A stretch of 64,000 nt of DNA from positions 342 through 64,341 of the forward strand of contig NZ_SJDM01000010.1 of assembly GCF_004761865.1 (NCBI RefSeq), read 5' to 3'. How positions within the stretch are numbered: position 1 is the stretch's first letter; each line of letters starts with the position of its first letter. The position numbers and the translations under genes were made by a program. Below, piece by piece: positions 1-9,797 of this stretch. The notes under the pieces were generated by a model. It worked only from the letters and a program-made list of their open reading frames with translations. It was not told where the DNA came from and searched no databases. Source of the stretch: Crenalkalicoccus roseus. Lineage in GTDB: Bacteria > Pseudomonadota > Alphaproteobacteria > Acetobacterales > Acetobacteraceae.

Positions 1-418
1 TGGCCGGCTTCGGCGCCGCCGCGGCGGCGAGCTGCACCGGCGCCTCGCGCGGCAGCAGCGCCAGCACGCCGCCTTCCGGCTCGGGCGGGGCCTCGCGCGC
101 CGCGAACAGGGCCGGCGGCCCCTCATAGGCCACCACCGCCGGCAGGCGGCGCTCGAGGTCGGCGAGGCGCAGGAACTGCGCGGGCTGCATCGGCTCGAGC
201 TGCAGGTGGCGCTGCGCCGCCTGGCGCAGCCGCTCCGGCTCGTTCAGCCAGGCCCACTCCGCCTGCAGGGCGAGGCTGCGCTCGTTCGCCTCCTCGATGG
301 CGCGGACGATGCCGCGCAGCTCGCGGTCGAGCAGCGCGACCTCGTGCTTGGTCTGATAGACGTGCAGCCCGGCGCCCATCGCGGCGACCATGGTGACGAG
401 GGTGAGCGGACGGATCAT
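1..418 (-). CDS. ftsL: Cell division protein FtsL (3' part cut by window edge)
   Basis: The frame begins at an ATG whose first bases overlap the rsmH stop codon (ATGA, 4 nt overlap) and runs off the window at base 1, so about 139 residues are visible. It starts [20 protein letters not shown], a short hydrophobic membrane anchor. A heptad-like stretch follows (residues about 22-60), then a conserved-looking [20 protein letters not shown] segment, as in alphaproteobacterial FtsL. FtsL is a bitopic divisome protein that works with FtsB and FtsQ to activate FtsWI. The place directly after rsmH in the dcw cluster is the standard one, and ftsI would be expected just beyond the window. The tail from about residue 100 is Pro/Ala/Glu-rich. 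The identification rests on position, topology and the short conserved block rather than on catalytic motifs. Confidence 0.85.
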   Translation of the reverse strand, partial: MIRPLTLVTMVAAMGAGLHVYQTKHEVALLDRELRGIVRAIEEANERSLALQAEWAWLNEPERLRQAAQRHLQLEPMQPAQFLRLADLERRLPAVVAYEGPPALFAAREAPPEPEGGVLALLPREAPVQLAAAAAPKPA

Positions 419-1386
419 GCGGCCTCCCGGCGGGGCAGGCGTTCGAGGGCGCGCAGCCTCGCGGAGCGGGCGCGCGGGTTGGCTTCGGTCTCGGCCGCGC
501 TGGGGCGGAGCGCCCGCGGCGTGAGCAGGCGGAAGGCGGGGCCGGCGCCCTCCGGGCGGCGCAGCGCCGCCGGATCGTGGCGCGAGGCGCCGGCGCCGCG
601 GCCCGCCGCCTCCTGCATGAAGCGCTTCACGATCCGGTCCTCGAGCGAGTGGAAGGAGACGACGACGAGCCGCCCGCCCGGGGCGAGCAGCGCGGCGGCG
701 GCGGCGAGGCCGCGGCGCAGCTCGCCGAGCTCGTCGTTCACCGCGATGCGCAGCGCCTGGAAGCTGCGCGTGGCGCGGTCGATGCCGGAGGGGTCGCGGG
801 GCGCCGCGGCGCGGATGATCTCGGCGAGGCGGGCGGTGGTCGCGATCGGCGTCTCGCGCCGGGCGGCGACGATGGCGCGGGCGATGCGCCGCGCGTGGCG
901 CTCCTCGCCGAACTCGAAGAGCAGCTCCGCGAGCTCCGATTCGGGCAGGGTGTTGACGAGGTCCGCGGCCGAGCGGCCGGCCCTCTCCATGCGCATGTCG
1001 AGCGGCCCCTCGGCGCGGAAGGAGAAGCCGCGCGCCGCGTCGTCGAGCTGGAAGGAGGAGACGCCGAGGTCGAGCACCACGCCGTCGAGCGTCATCTCCG
1101 GCCCGCCGCCGGGGCCGGCGAGGCCCCGCGCGGCGAGGAGGGAGAGCATGTCGCCGAAGCGGCCCGCGATCAGGTGCAGCCGGCCCGGATGGCGCGCGGC
1201 GAGGGCGGCGCCGCGGGCGATCGCCTCCGGGTCGCGGTCGATGGCGTAGAGGGTGCAGCGGGCGGCGCCGAGGATCGCCTCGGCATAGCCGCCGCCGCCG
1301 AAGGTGCCGTCGAGATAGGTGGCGCCGTCGCGGGGGGCGAGGGTGGAGAGCACCTCCCGCAGCATCACCGGGCGATGGCCGCTCAT
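415..1386 (-). CDS. rsmH: 16S rRNA (cytosine(1402)-N(4))-methyltransferase RsmH (MraW)
   Basis: This 323-residue protein has the full RsmH signature: [13 protein letters not shown] at the start, the SAM-binding block [14 protein letters not shown] at about residues 22-35, [11 protein letters not shown], a GPLDMRM block, and [16 protein letters not shown] near residue 255. It N4-methylates C1402 in the decoding centre of 16S rRNA. The ATG start overlaps the mraZ stop by 4 nt and the stop overlaps the ftsL start, so the three genes are translationally coupled in a dcw operon. The frame stays open upstream of this ATG, but the extra residues are low-complexity readthrough of mraZ in another frame. 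Confidence 0.98.
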   Translation of the reverse strand: MSGHRPVMLREVLSTLAPRDGATYLDGTFGGGGYAEAILGAARCTLYAIDRDPEAIARGAALAARHPGRLHLIAGRFGDMLSLLAARGLAGPGGGPEMTLDGVVLDLGVSSFQLDDAARGFSFRAEGPLDMRMERAGRSAADLVNTLPESELAELLFEFGEERHARRIARAIVAARRETPIATTARLAEIIRAAAPRDPSGIDRATRSFQALRIAVNDELGELRRGLAAAAALLAPGGRLVVVSFHSLEDRIVKRFMQEAAGRGAGASRHDPAALRRPEGAGPAFRLLTPRALRPSAAETEANPRARSARLRALERLPRREAA

Positions 1387-1805
1387 GCCGCGTCCTCCGC
1401 CTCGTCGGCCTCCTGGGCCTCGCGCCAGCGGGCGGCGTTCCAGATCTGGAAGAACTTGATGCGGCCGGAATAGACGATCTCGCCGTCCAGCCCCGCCTTC
1501 TCGATCAGCTCGCGCGGCAGCACCACGCGGCCCTCGGCGTCGGGCTGGAGCGGATGCACGTTGGCGACCAGTCGGCGCACCTGCTTCTCGTAGTCCGGGG
1601 CGAAGGGATCCAGGCTGGCGACGCGGCGCTGCACCTCCTCCTCGAAGGCCTGCTTGGGCCAGAGGTCGATGCAGGGCGAGTGGCTGGACTTGCGCGCCAT
1701 GAGCTCGTTCGAGTCGAAGCGGGCAAGCACGGCGCGGAACACGGCGGGCACGGAGATACGTGCCTTCTTCGTATCGAACGTCCCGGGCACCGTGCTGGCG
1801 AAAAT
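1383..1805 (-). CDS. mraZ: Transcriptional regulator MraZ, apparent ATT start
   Basis: MraZ is the DNA-binding first gene of the dcw cluster and represses its own promoter through tandem SpoVT/AbrB-like domains. The visible protein (140 aa from the proposed start) has the family pattern [19 protein letters not shown], then a mid-protein repeat ([20 protein letters not shown]), and ends near a FQIWNAARW motif. The only ATG upstream (1934) would add 43 low-complexity residues. The first in-frame GTG (1790) would delete the first conserved beta-strand. The codon aligning with Met1 of the family is ATT at 1805-1803, preceded by a GGAGGGGGG Shine-Dalgarno-like run. I therefore place the start at the ATT, although a sequence error for ATG is possible. 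The stop overlaps rsmH by 4 nt. Confidence 0.85.
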   Translation of the reverse strand: MFASTVPGTFDTKKARISVPAVFRAVLARFDSNELMARKSSHSPCIDLWPKQAFEEEVQRRVASLDPFAPDYEKQVRRLVANVHPLQPDAEGRVVLPRELIEKAGLDGEIVYSGRIKFFQIWNAARWREAQEADEAEDAA

Positions 1806-1987
1806 CGACCCGCCCCCCTCCGCGCCGACGGCCAGGGGCTGCCGCAGACTGTCGCCGCGCGCTCCGACGCCGCCGGCAACCCCCCTGGGCTGCGACCGGC
1901 GGGGCCCCCCGACCCCGCCGGCTCGCCCGACCACCCGCTTCGGACCACTCGCCCCCCCGAGCTTTCCGGTCCGTCACGGGTGAGCCT

Positions 1988-2017
1988 GGGATAGCACGGG
2001 AGGTTCCGGGATTTCAA
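1988..2017 (-). promoter_or_regulatory. Candidate sigma-70 promoter of the mraZ-rsmH-ftsL operon
   Basis: On the minus strand TTGAAA (2012-2017) and TATCCC (1988-1993) are separated by 18 nt. The same -10 hexamer occurs in the much clearer tRNA-Val promoter of this window. It would give an approximately 180-nt leader for mraZ. The 400 nt between mraZ and rnpB hold no other gene that I can support, and this stretch is visibly less GC-rich than its surroundings. Confidence 0.4.
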
Positions 2018-2176
2018 GCCACTCCTGCTCGTTCCGCTCCACAAAAAAACCGGTACAAACCCGTGAGACCGCAGGCGCTTAGCCAAGAATTCCGCCGGCC
2101 GTACAGAATCCGGGGCGGCCAAGATGGTATTTCCGCCACATACCCCTTTTGTTCTTTCCGCGGGCCGAAGCATCCG

Positions 2177-2207
2177 GTGGACAGAACTGTGGACAGTCTG
2201 TGGACAG
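2177..2207. repeat. Three near-tandem GTGGACAG repeats beside the rnpB 3' end
   Basis: GTGGACAG occurs at 2177-2184, 2189-2196 and 2200-2207, spaced 12 and 11 nt. The repeats lie just past the 3' P1 strand of RNase P RNA. They resemble reverse-complement DnaA boxes (TGTGGATAA) with two changes, and they are also compatible with a processing or termination region. No function is assigned. Confidence 0.6.
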
Positions 2208-2210
2208 TAT

Positions 2211-2627
2211 GCGCCAGGCGGCCTGTAAGCCGGGTTCTGTCCATCCCGTGAATCACGGGGATGGGACGGCCATTCCTCTGCGGCCCGCCTCGCGGCGAGG
2301 CTCTCGCGGCCAACCCGGGCGGCGGGGCGGGAACGCCCCCGCGGCCATCCCCCTCGCGGAGAACGCCGCCGGCCACCCCTATTCGGCCTTGCTCCCGGTG
2401 GGGTTTGCCCTGCCGCCCCCGTTGCCGGGGGCGCGGTGCGCTCTTGCCGCACCCTTTCACCCTTGCCGCGGGGCCGGTCGCCCGGCGCCGCGGCGGTCTG
2501 CTCTCTGTGGCACTTTCCCTGGGGTCGCCCCCGCCGGCCGTTGGCCGGCACCGTGTTCCCGTGGAGCCCGGACTTTCCTCCAGCCCCGGATCGCTCCGGG
2601 ACCAGCGGCCGTCCGGCCGCCTGGCGC
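2211..2627 (-). ncRNA. rnpB: RNase P RNA (bacterial class A)
   Basis: Read on the minus strand, the region carries the conserved RNase P RNA blocks in order: GGAGGAAAGTCCGGGCTCCA near the 5' end, CCACAGAGAGCAGACCGCC, AAGGGTGAAAGGGTGCGGCA, GGGAGCAAGGCCGAATAGGG, and GACAGAACCCGGCTTACAGG at the 3' end. The terminal P1 helix is a 13-bp perfect pairing of 2615-2627 with 2211-2223, which fixes the ends to within a few bases (about 417 nt). The RNA matures tRNA 5' ends together with RnpA. Open reading frames through this interval are not genes. Confidence 0.97.
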
Positions 2628-2633
2628 GCCCCT

Positions 2634-2662
2634 GAGATCGGCCCGCGGCGGCGCCGCGTCAA
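2634..2662 (-). promoter_or_regulatory. Possible rnpB promoter overlapping the amidase stop codon
   Basis: TTGACG (2657-2662, minus) is followed after 17 nt by GATCTC (2634-2639). The -35 is good and the -10 is weak, but the predicted start falls at the 5' strand of P1, exactly where mature rnpB should begin. The -35 overlaps the 3' end of the upstream amidase gene. Confidence 0.35.
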
Positions 2663-3363
2663 CGCCCCCCGGCGCAGAGCGCCGCCACCGCCGCGAGCCG
2701 CGCCAGCGTGCCGGCATCGGCCCGCCCGTCCACCCGCTCCGGCCGCCAGTGGCGCTGGAAGGCGGTGAGCAGCACCGGCACGGGCAGGTCGGTGCGGTAG
2801 CCGATGGCGCCGAGCAGCGGCAGCGCCGCGCCCTCCTCGGCCGGCGCCGCGTCCCCGCCCGGCACGCCCGCGGGCCACAGCCCGACGCCGTTCGCCGCCA
2901 GCCCCTCCCAGTCGAACAGCTCGCCCGGATCCTGCTTGCGGTCCGGCGCGATGTCGCTGTGCGCCACCACGTCGCGCGGCGCGATCGGGTGGCGGGCCAG
3001 GATCTCGAGGCAGAGGTCGCACAGCGCCGCCATCTGCAGCGCCGGGAAGGGGCGGTAGCCCCATTCGTGGCCGGGATTGACCACCTCGATGCCGATGGAG
3101 CGGCCGTTCAGCGCCTCCCGCCCGCGCCAGTGCGAGACCCCGGCGTGCCAGGCGCGCCGCGCCTCCGGCACCAGCCGCCAGACGCGGCCGTCCTCCTCCA
3201 CCACGTAGTGGGCGGAGACGCGCGAATCGGGGTCGCGCAGCCGCGCGATCGCCTCCTTCGCCGTGCGCATGCCGGTGTAGTGCAGCACCAGCGTGTCCAC
3301 CTGCGCGCCCTCGGGGCGCGGATCGTGGTTCGGGCTCGGCAGGTCGCGGATGCGCAGGCTCAT
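2659..3363 (-). CDS. N-acetylmuramoyl-L-alanine amidase (AmpD/AmiD, Amidase_2)
   Basis: This 234-residue zinc amidase cleaves the MurNAc-L-Ala bond of (anhydro)muropeptides. It shows the Amidase_2 landmarks: VDTLVLHYTGM (first zinc His), SAHYVVEEDGRVWRLV, a NGRSIGIEVVNPG block with the structural Glu, and VAHSDIAPDRKQDPG carrying the second His and the Asp ligand. From about residue 185 the C-terminus resembles a small peptidoglycan-binding helical domain (LLTAFQRHWRPERVDGRAD). No signal peptide is visible at the chosen ATG, so a cytoplasmic wall-recycling role is likely. The frame remains open upstream only because an 87-bp tandem duplication lies there; the conserved part starts at MSLRIRDLPSPNHDPR. 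Confidence 0.9.
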   Translation of the reverse strand: MSLRIRDLPSPNHDPRPEGAQVDTLVLHYTGMRTAKEAIARLRDPDSRVSAHYVVEEDGRVWRLVPEARRAWHAGVSHWRGREALNGRSIGIEVVNPGHEWGYRPFPALQMAALCDLCLEILARHPIAPRDVVAHSDIAPDRKQDPGELFDWEGLAANGVGLWPAGVPGGDAAPAEEGAALPLLGAIGYRTDLPVPVLLTAFQRHWRPERVDGRADAGTLARLAAVAALCAGGR

Positions 3364-3403
3364 CGGCGGGAGGGCCGGCCCGTGGCGCGCGGCCGGCGCG
3401 ATT

Positions 3404-3577
3404 CCCGCCGCCCGGCCTGCCGGGCGGTTGCGTGGCGGGCCTGGGACCGCGGCGGATGCCCCACAGCCCGCGCTCGCGCTTGATGCGGTCCCCGCCGCCC
3501 GGCCTGCCGGGCGGTTGCGTGGCGGGCCTGGGACCGCGGCGGATGCCTCACAGCCCGCGCTCGCGCTTGATGCGGTC
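3404..3577. repeat. 87-bp tandem duplication including the 3' end of the DnaJ-like gene
   Basis: Bases 3404-3490 and 3491-3577 are identical except for one position (3461 C versus 3548 T). Each unit contains a strong inverted repeat, CCGCCCGGC-CT-GCCGGGCGG, and then the last codons of the neighbouring DnaJ-family gene. The single mismatch lies exactly in that gene's stop codon: the intact copy reads TGA on the minus strand and the extra copy reads TGG. The duplication sits downstream of the gene and separates it from the amidase, so coding function should be unaffected, but the hairpin (a possible terminator) is doubled. Confidence 0.95.
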
Positions 3578-4303
3578 CCAGGCGGCGTTGATCTCGGCCA
3601 CCTTGGCAGTGGCACGGCGGACGAACTCCTGCGGCACGCCGCGCGCGGCCAGGCTGTCCGGGTGGTTCTCGCGCATCAGCCGCCGCCAGGCGAGGCGCAC
3701 CGCCTCGTCGCTCGCCCCGCGCTCCACGCCGAGCACGGCGTAGGGGTCCGGCCCCTCGGGCACCGGCGCGGCATGCGCGGTGCGGCCGTCCCGCGCCCGT
3801 TCCCAGGCCCGCGCGTCGAGGCCGAAGCCCACCTGCACGCGCTGCAGGAAGGCGACCTCCGCCCGGGTCAGCGGGCCGTCGGCGCGGGCGATCTGGAACA
3901 GCGCCGCCAGCACGTCCTCGAGCATGCCCTTGTTGTCGGCGAAGGCCTCGCCGAGGCGGTCGGCGAAGCCCTCATAGCCCTCGGGCGTCTCGCGGGCGCT
4001 GTCGAACAGCCGCGCCACCTCGCGCAGGTTCTCGGGCGGGATGCGGAAGTGGCGCTTGAAGGCGTCGATCTCCTCCCGCCGCACCGGGCCGTCGCATTTC
4101 GCCAGCTTGGCCGAGAGCACCACGACGCCGATGGAGAAGAGCTGCTCCTTCGAGCCGAGCAGGGCGGCGAGGCTGGCCGCGCCCGGCGGCAGGCCGCGCC
4201 CGGCGTCGGCGGCGTGGCCGAGCGCCGCCCCCACCACGGCGCCGAGCGGCCCCCCGGTGAAGAACCCCGCCACCCCACCGATGATCTTGCCCCAGACTCC
4301 CAC
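3548..4303 (-). CDS. DjlA-like TerB/DnaJ-domain co-chaperone
   Basis: The protein has 251 residues. Residues 1-30 form a glycine-rich hydrophobic N-terminus (KIIGGVAGFFTGGPLGAVVG). Residues about 45-165 form an all-helical TerB-like domain (SIGVVVLSAKLAKCDGPVRR, IARADGPLTRAEVAFLQRV). The C-terminus is a J-domain (DPYAVLGVERGASDEAVRLA, then RENHPDSL with the HPD motif that stimulates DnaK ATPase). This is the DjlA order. Its 3' end, including the stop region, has been tandemly duplicated immediately downstream. It lies on the same strand as the amidase, about 184 nt upstream of that gene's start. Confidence 0.88.
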   Translation of the reverse strand: MGVWGKIIGGVAGFFTGGPLGAVVGAALGHAADAGRGLPPGAASLAALLGSKEQLFSIGVVVLSAKLAKCDGPVRREEIDAFKRHFRIPPENLREVARLFDSARETPEGYEGFADRLGEAFADNKGMLEDVLAALFQIARADGPLTRAEVAFLQRVQVGFGLDARAWERARDGRTAHAAPVPEGPDPYAVLGVERGASDEAVRLAWRRLMRENHPDSLAARGVPQEFVRRATAKVAEINAAWDRIKRERGL

Positions 4304-4370
4304 GCCACCCTCGCGCCGCCCGGCGATGGATTACCACCGCCCCGGCCGCGGCGGGAGGGCCGCGGCGGTA

Positions 4371-5972
4371 TCAGTCCGCGGCCGCCGCCCGGGGCGAGGC
4401 GAGCGGCACCGTCAGCTCGCACACCAGCCCCTCCGGCTTCCAGGCGAGCGAGACGGCGCCGCCAAGCTGGCGGCGCGCCGCGGCGTCGAGCAGGCGCGTG
4501 CCGAGGCCGCGCGCCGCCGGCGGCGCGGCGGGCGGCGGCCCGCCCTCCTCGGTCCAGCGCAGGCGCAGCGACCCGTCCTCGACCTGCCAGCACACCGAGA
4601 CCCTGCCCTCCGGCGCCACGAGCGCGCCGTGCCGCGCCGCGTTGGTGGCGAGCTCGTGCACCGCCATGGCGAGCGGCGGCGCGGCGCCCGCGGGCAGCAG
4701 CAGGGGCGGCCCGTCGAGCCGCACCCGCCGCCCGGCGCCGAGGAAGGGCGCGAGCTCGCCCTCGAGCAGCGCCCGGAGGTCGGCGCCGCGCCAGCGATCC
4801 TCGGCGAGCAGGGTGTGCGCCCGCGCCAGCGCCCGGATCCGCCCCTCCACCGCGCGCACGAAGCCGGCCGGATCCCCGGCCGGGGTCAGCCGCAGCGTCG
4901 CCTGCACCACGGCGAGCAGGTTCCGCGCCCGGTGGTCCACCTCCCGCGCCAGCAGCGCCTGCCGCTCCTCCGCCTCCTTGCGCTCGGTGATGTCGATCAC
5001 CGCGCCGGCATGGCCGAGATAGCTCCCGTCCGGGGCGAGGTGCGGCTCGGCGGCGTCGATCGCCCAGCGCCAGGCCCCGTCGGCGCGGCGCAGCCGGTAG
5101 TCGAGGCGGAAGCCCTCTTGCCGGGCATTGGCGGCCAGGAAGATGCGGCGCGCCTCCTCCCGGTCCTCCGGATGCACGGCGTCGAGCCAGCCGAAGCCGA
5201 GTCCCTCCGCCTCCCCCTGGCCGGTGAAGGCGTGCCAGCGGCGGTTGAGGAAGGTGCAGCGCCCGCCGGGATCGGTGACCCAGACCATCACCGGCAGCGC
5301 GTCGAGCAGCGCGCGCAGCCGCGCCTCCCCCTCGCGCAGCGCCTCGCGCGCGCGGTGCTCGCGCGTGACGTCGTTGCACAGCACCAGCACGCCGCCGATG
5401 CCGCCCGGCGCGGTGTCGTCGTCGATCGGGCTGTAGGAGTAGGTCCACCACACCTCCTCCCGCCGCCCGTGGCGGGTGATCGGCACCAGGTGGTTCTCGT
5501 GCCAGGTGGCGCCGCGGCCCGACATCACCTGCTCGATCTGCGGGCCGATGACCGGCCAGGTCTCCGCCCACACCTCGCGGCCCGGCCGGCCGAGCGCGCC
5601 GGGATGGCGCTCGGGGCCGATGGTGGCGGCGAAGGCGTCGTTGTAGAGGCAGATGAGCTCGGGGCCCCAGAAGACGAACACCGGGTGGCGCGTGCCGAGC
5701 GCCAGGCGGATGGTGGTGCGCAGGCTCTGCGGCCAGGCCCCGGGCGGGCCGAGCGGGGTGGCCGCCCAGTCATGCGCGCGCATCAGCGCACCCATCTCGC
5801 CCCCGCCTTCGAGGAAGGCGGCCGAGGCGGCCTCCCGCCGGCGCTCCTCCCGCTCGAGCAGCAGCAGCGCCGCCCGCAGCGCCTCCGCCGCGCTGCCGTG
5901 GCGGCCGGAGGCGAGCCGGGCGTCGAGAAGCGCCGCGAGCTCGGGCGTGAGCGGCAGGCTGGGGCAGACCAT
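4371..5972 (-). CDS. PAS-PAS-HWE histidine kinase with ParD-like N-terminal domain
   Basis: This is a soluble 533-residue sensor kinase. Residues about 5-45 ([17 protein letters not shown], then [18 protein letters not shown]) match the ribbon-helix-helix pattern of ParD/CopG antitoxins rather than a sensor domain. Two PAS domains follow (about 60-205 and 217-332; the second ends in the PAC motif VIDITERK). The kinase core is of the HWE/HisKA_2 class: phospho-acceptor His347 in [17 protein letters not shown], an N-box [15 protein letters not shown], and the late [10 protein letters not shown] block. No membrane segment is present, so the input is cytoplasmic, probably light, redox or a small ligand. 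No response regulator is adjacent. The gene is divergent from the hydantoinase. Confidence 0.9.
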   Translation of the reverse strand: MVCPSLPLTPELAALLDARLASGRHGSAAEALRAALLLLEREERRREAASAAFLEGGGEMGALMRAHDWAATPLGPPGAWPQSLRTTIRLALGTRHPVFVFWGPELICLYNDAFAATIGPERHPGALGRPGREVWAETWPVIGPQIEQVMSGRGATWHENHLVPITRHGRREEVWWTYSYSPIDDDTAPGGIGGVLVLCNDVTREHRAREALREGEARLRALLDALPVMVWVTDPGGRCTFLNRRWHAFTGQGEAEGLGFGWLDAVHPEDREEARRIFLAANARQEGFRLDYRLRRADGAWRWAIDAAEPHLAPDGSYLGHAGAVIDITERKEAEERQALLAREVDHRARNLLAVVQATLRLTPAGDPAGFVRAVEGRIRALARAHTLLAEDRWRGADLRALLEGELAPFLGAGRRVRLDGPPLLLPAGAAPPLAMAVHELATNAARHGALVAPEGRVSVCWQVEDGSLRLRWTEEGGPPPAAPPAARGLGTRLLDAAARRQLGGAVSLAWKPEGLVCELTVPLASPRAAAAD

Positions 5973-6145
5973 GCTACACCGAACGCGAAGCCACCCGACC
6001 CGTCAATTGTCGCCCCGCATCAAGCCACGGTGTCCGCCGCGGCTGCGCGGGCTTGCGCCGCGGCGCGGCTGGCGCCATCACGCCGGCGCGGCAGGGCGGG
6101 CCGCTCCGCGCGATCCCGCGCGGCCTCCCGCCCGAAGGGGCGGCG

Positions 6146-9775
<3,630 letters not shown>

Positions 9776-9797
9776 GCCGCCGCCCCGGCGGCCCCTG

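Noticed and set aside
1921-1960. Repeated GTGGTC-like words as MraZ operator boxes
   Set aside because: Only two imperfect copies with irregular spacing; they do not match the usual TGGGN-type triplet pattern well enough.
2014-2717. Open frames of 86-148 codons across 2014-2717
   Set aside because: The interval is RNase P RNA and its flanks; conserved RNA blocks and the P1 helix explain it.
4371-5972. A complete ParDE toxin-antitoxin locus
   Set aside because: Only the ParD-like segment exists, fused to a kinase; no ParE-like frame lies on either side.
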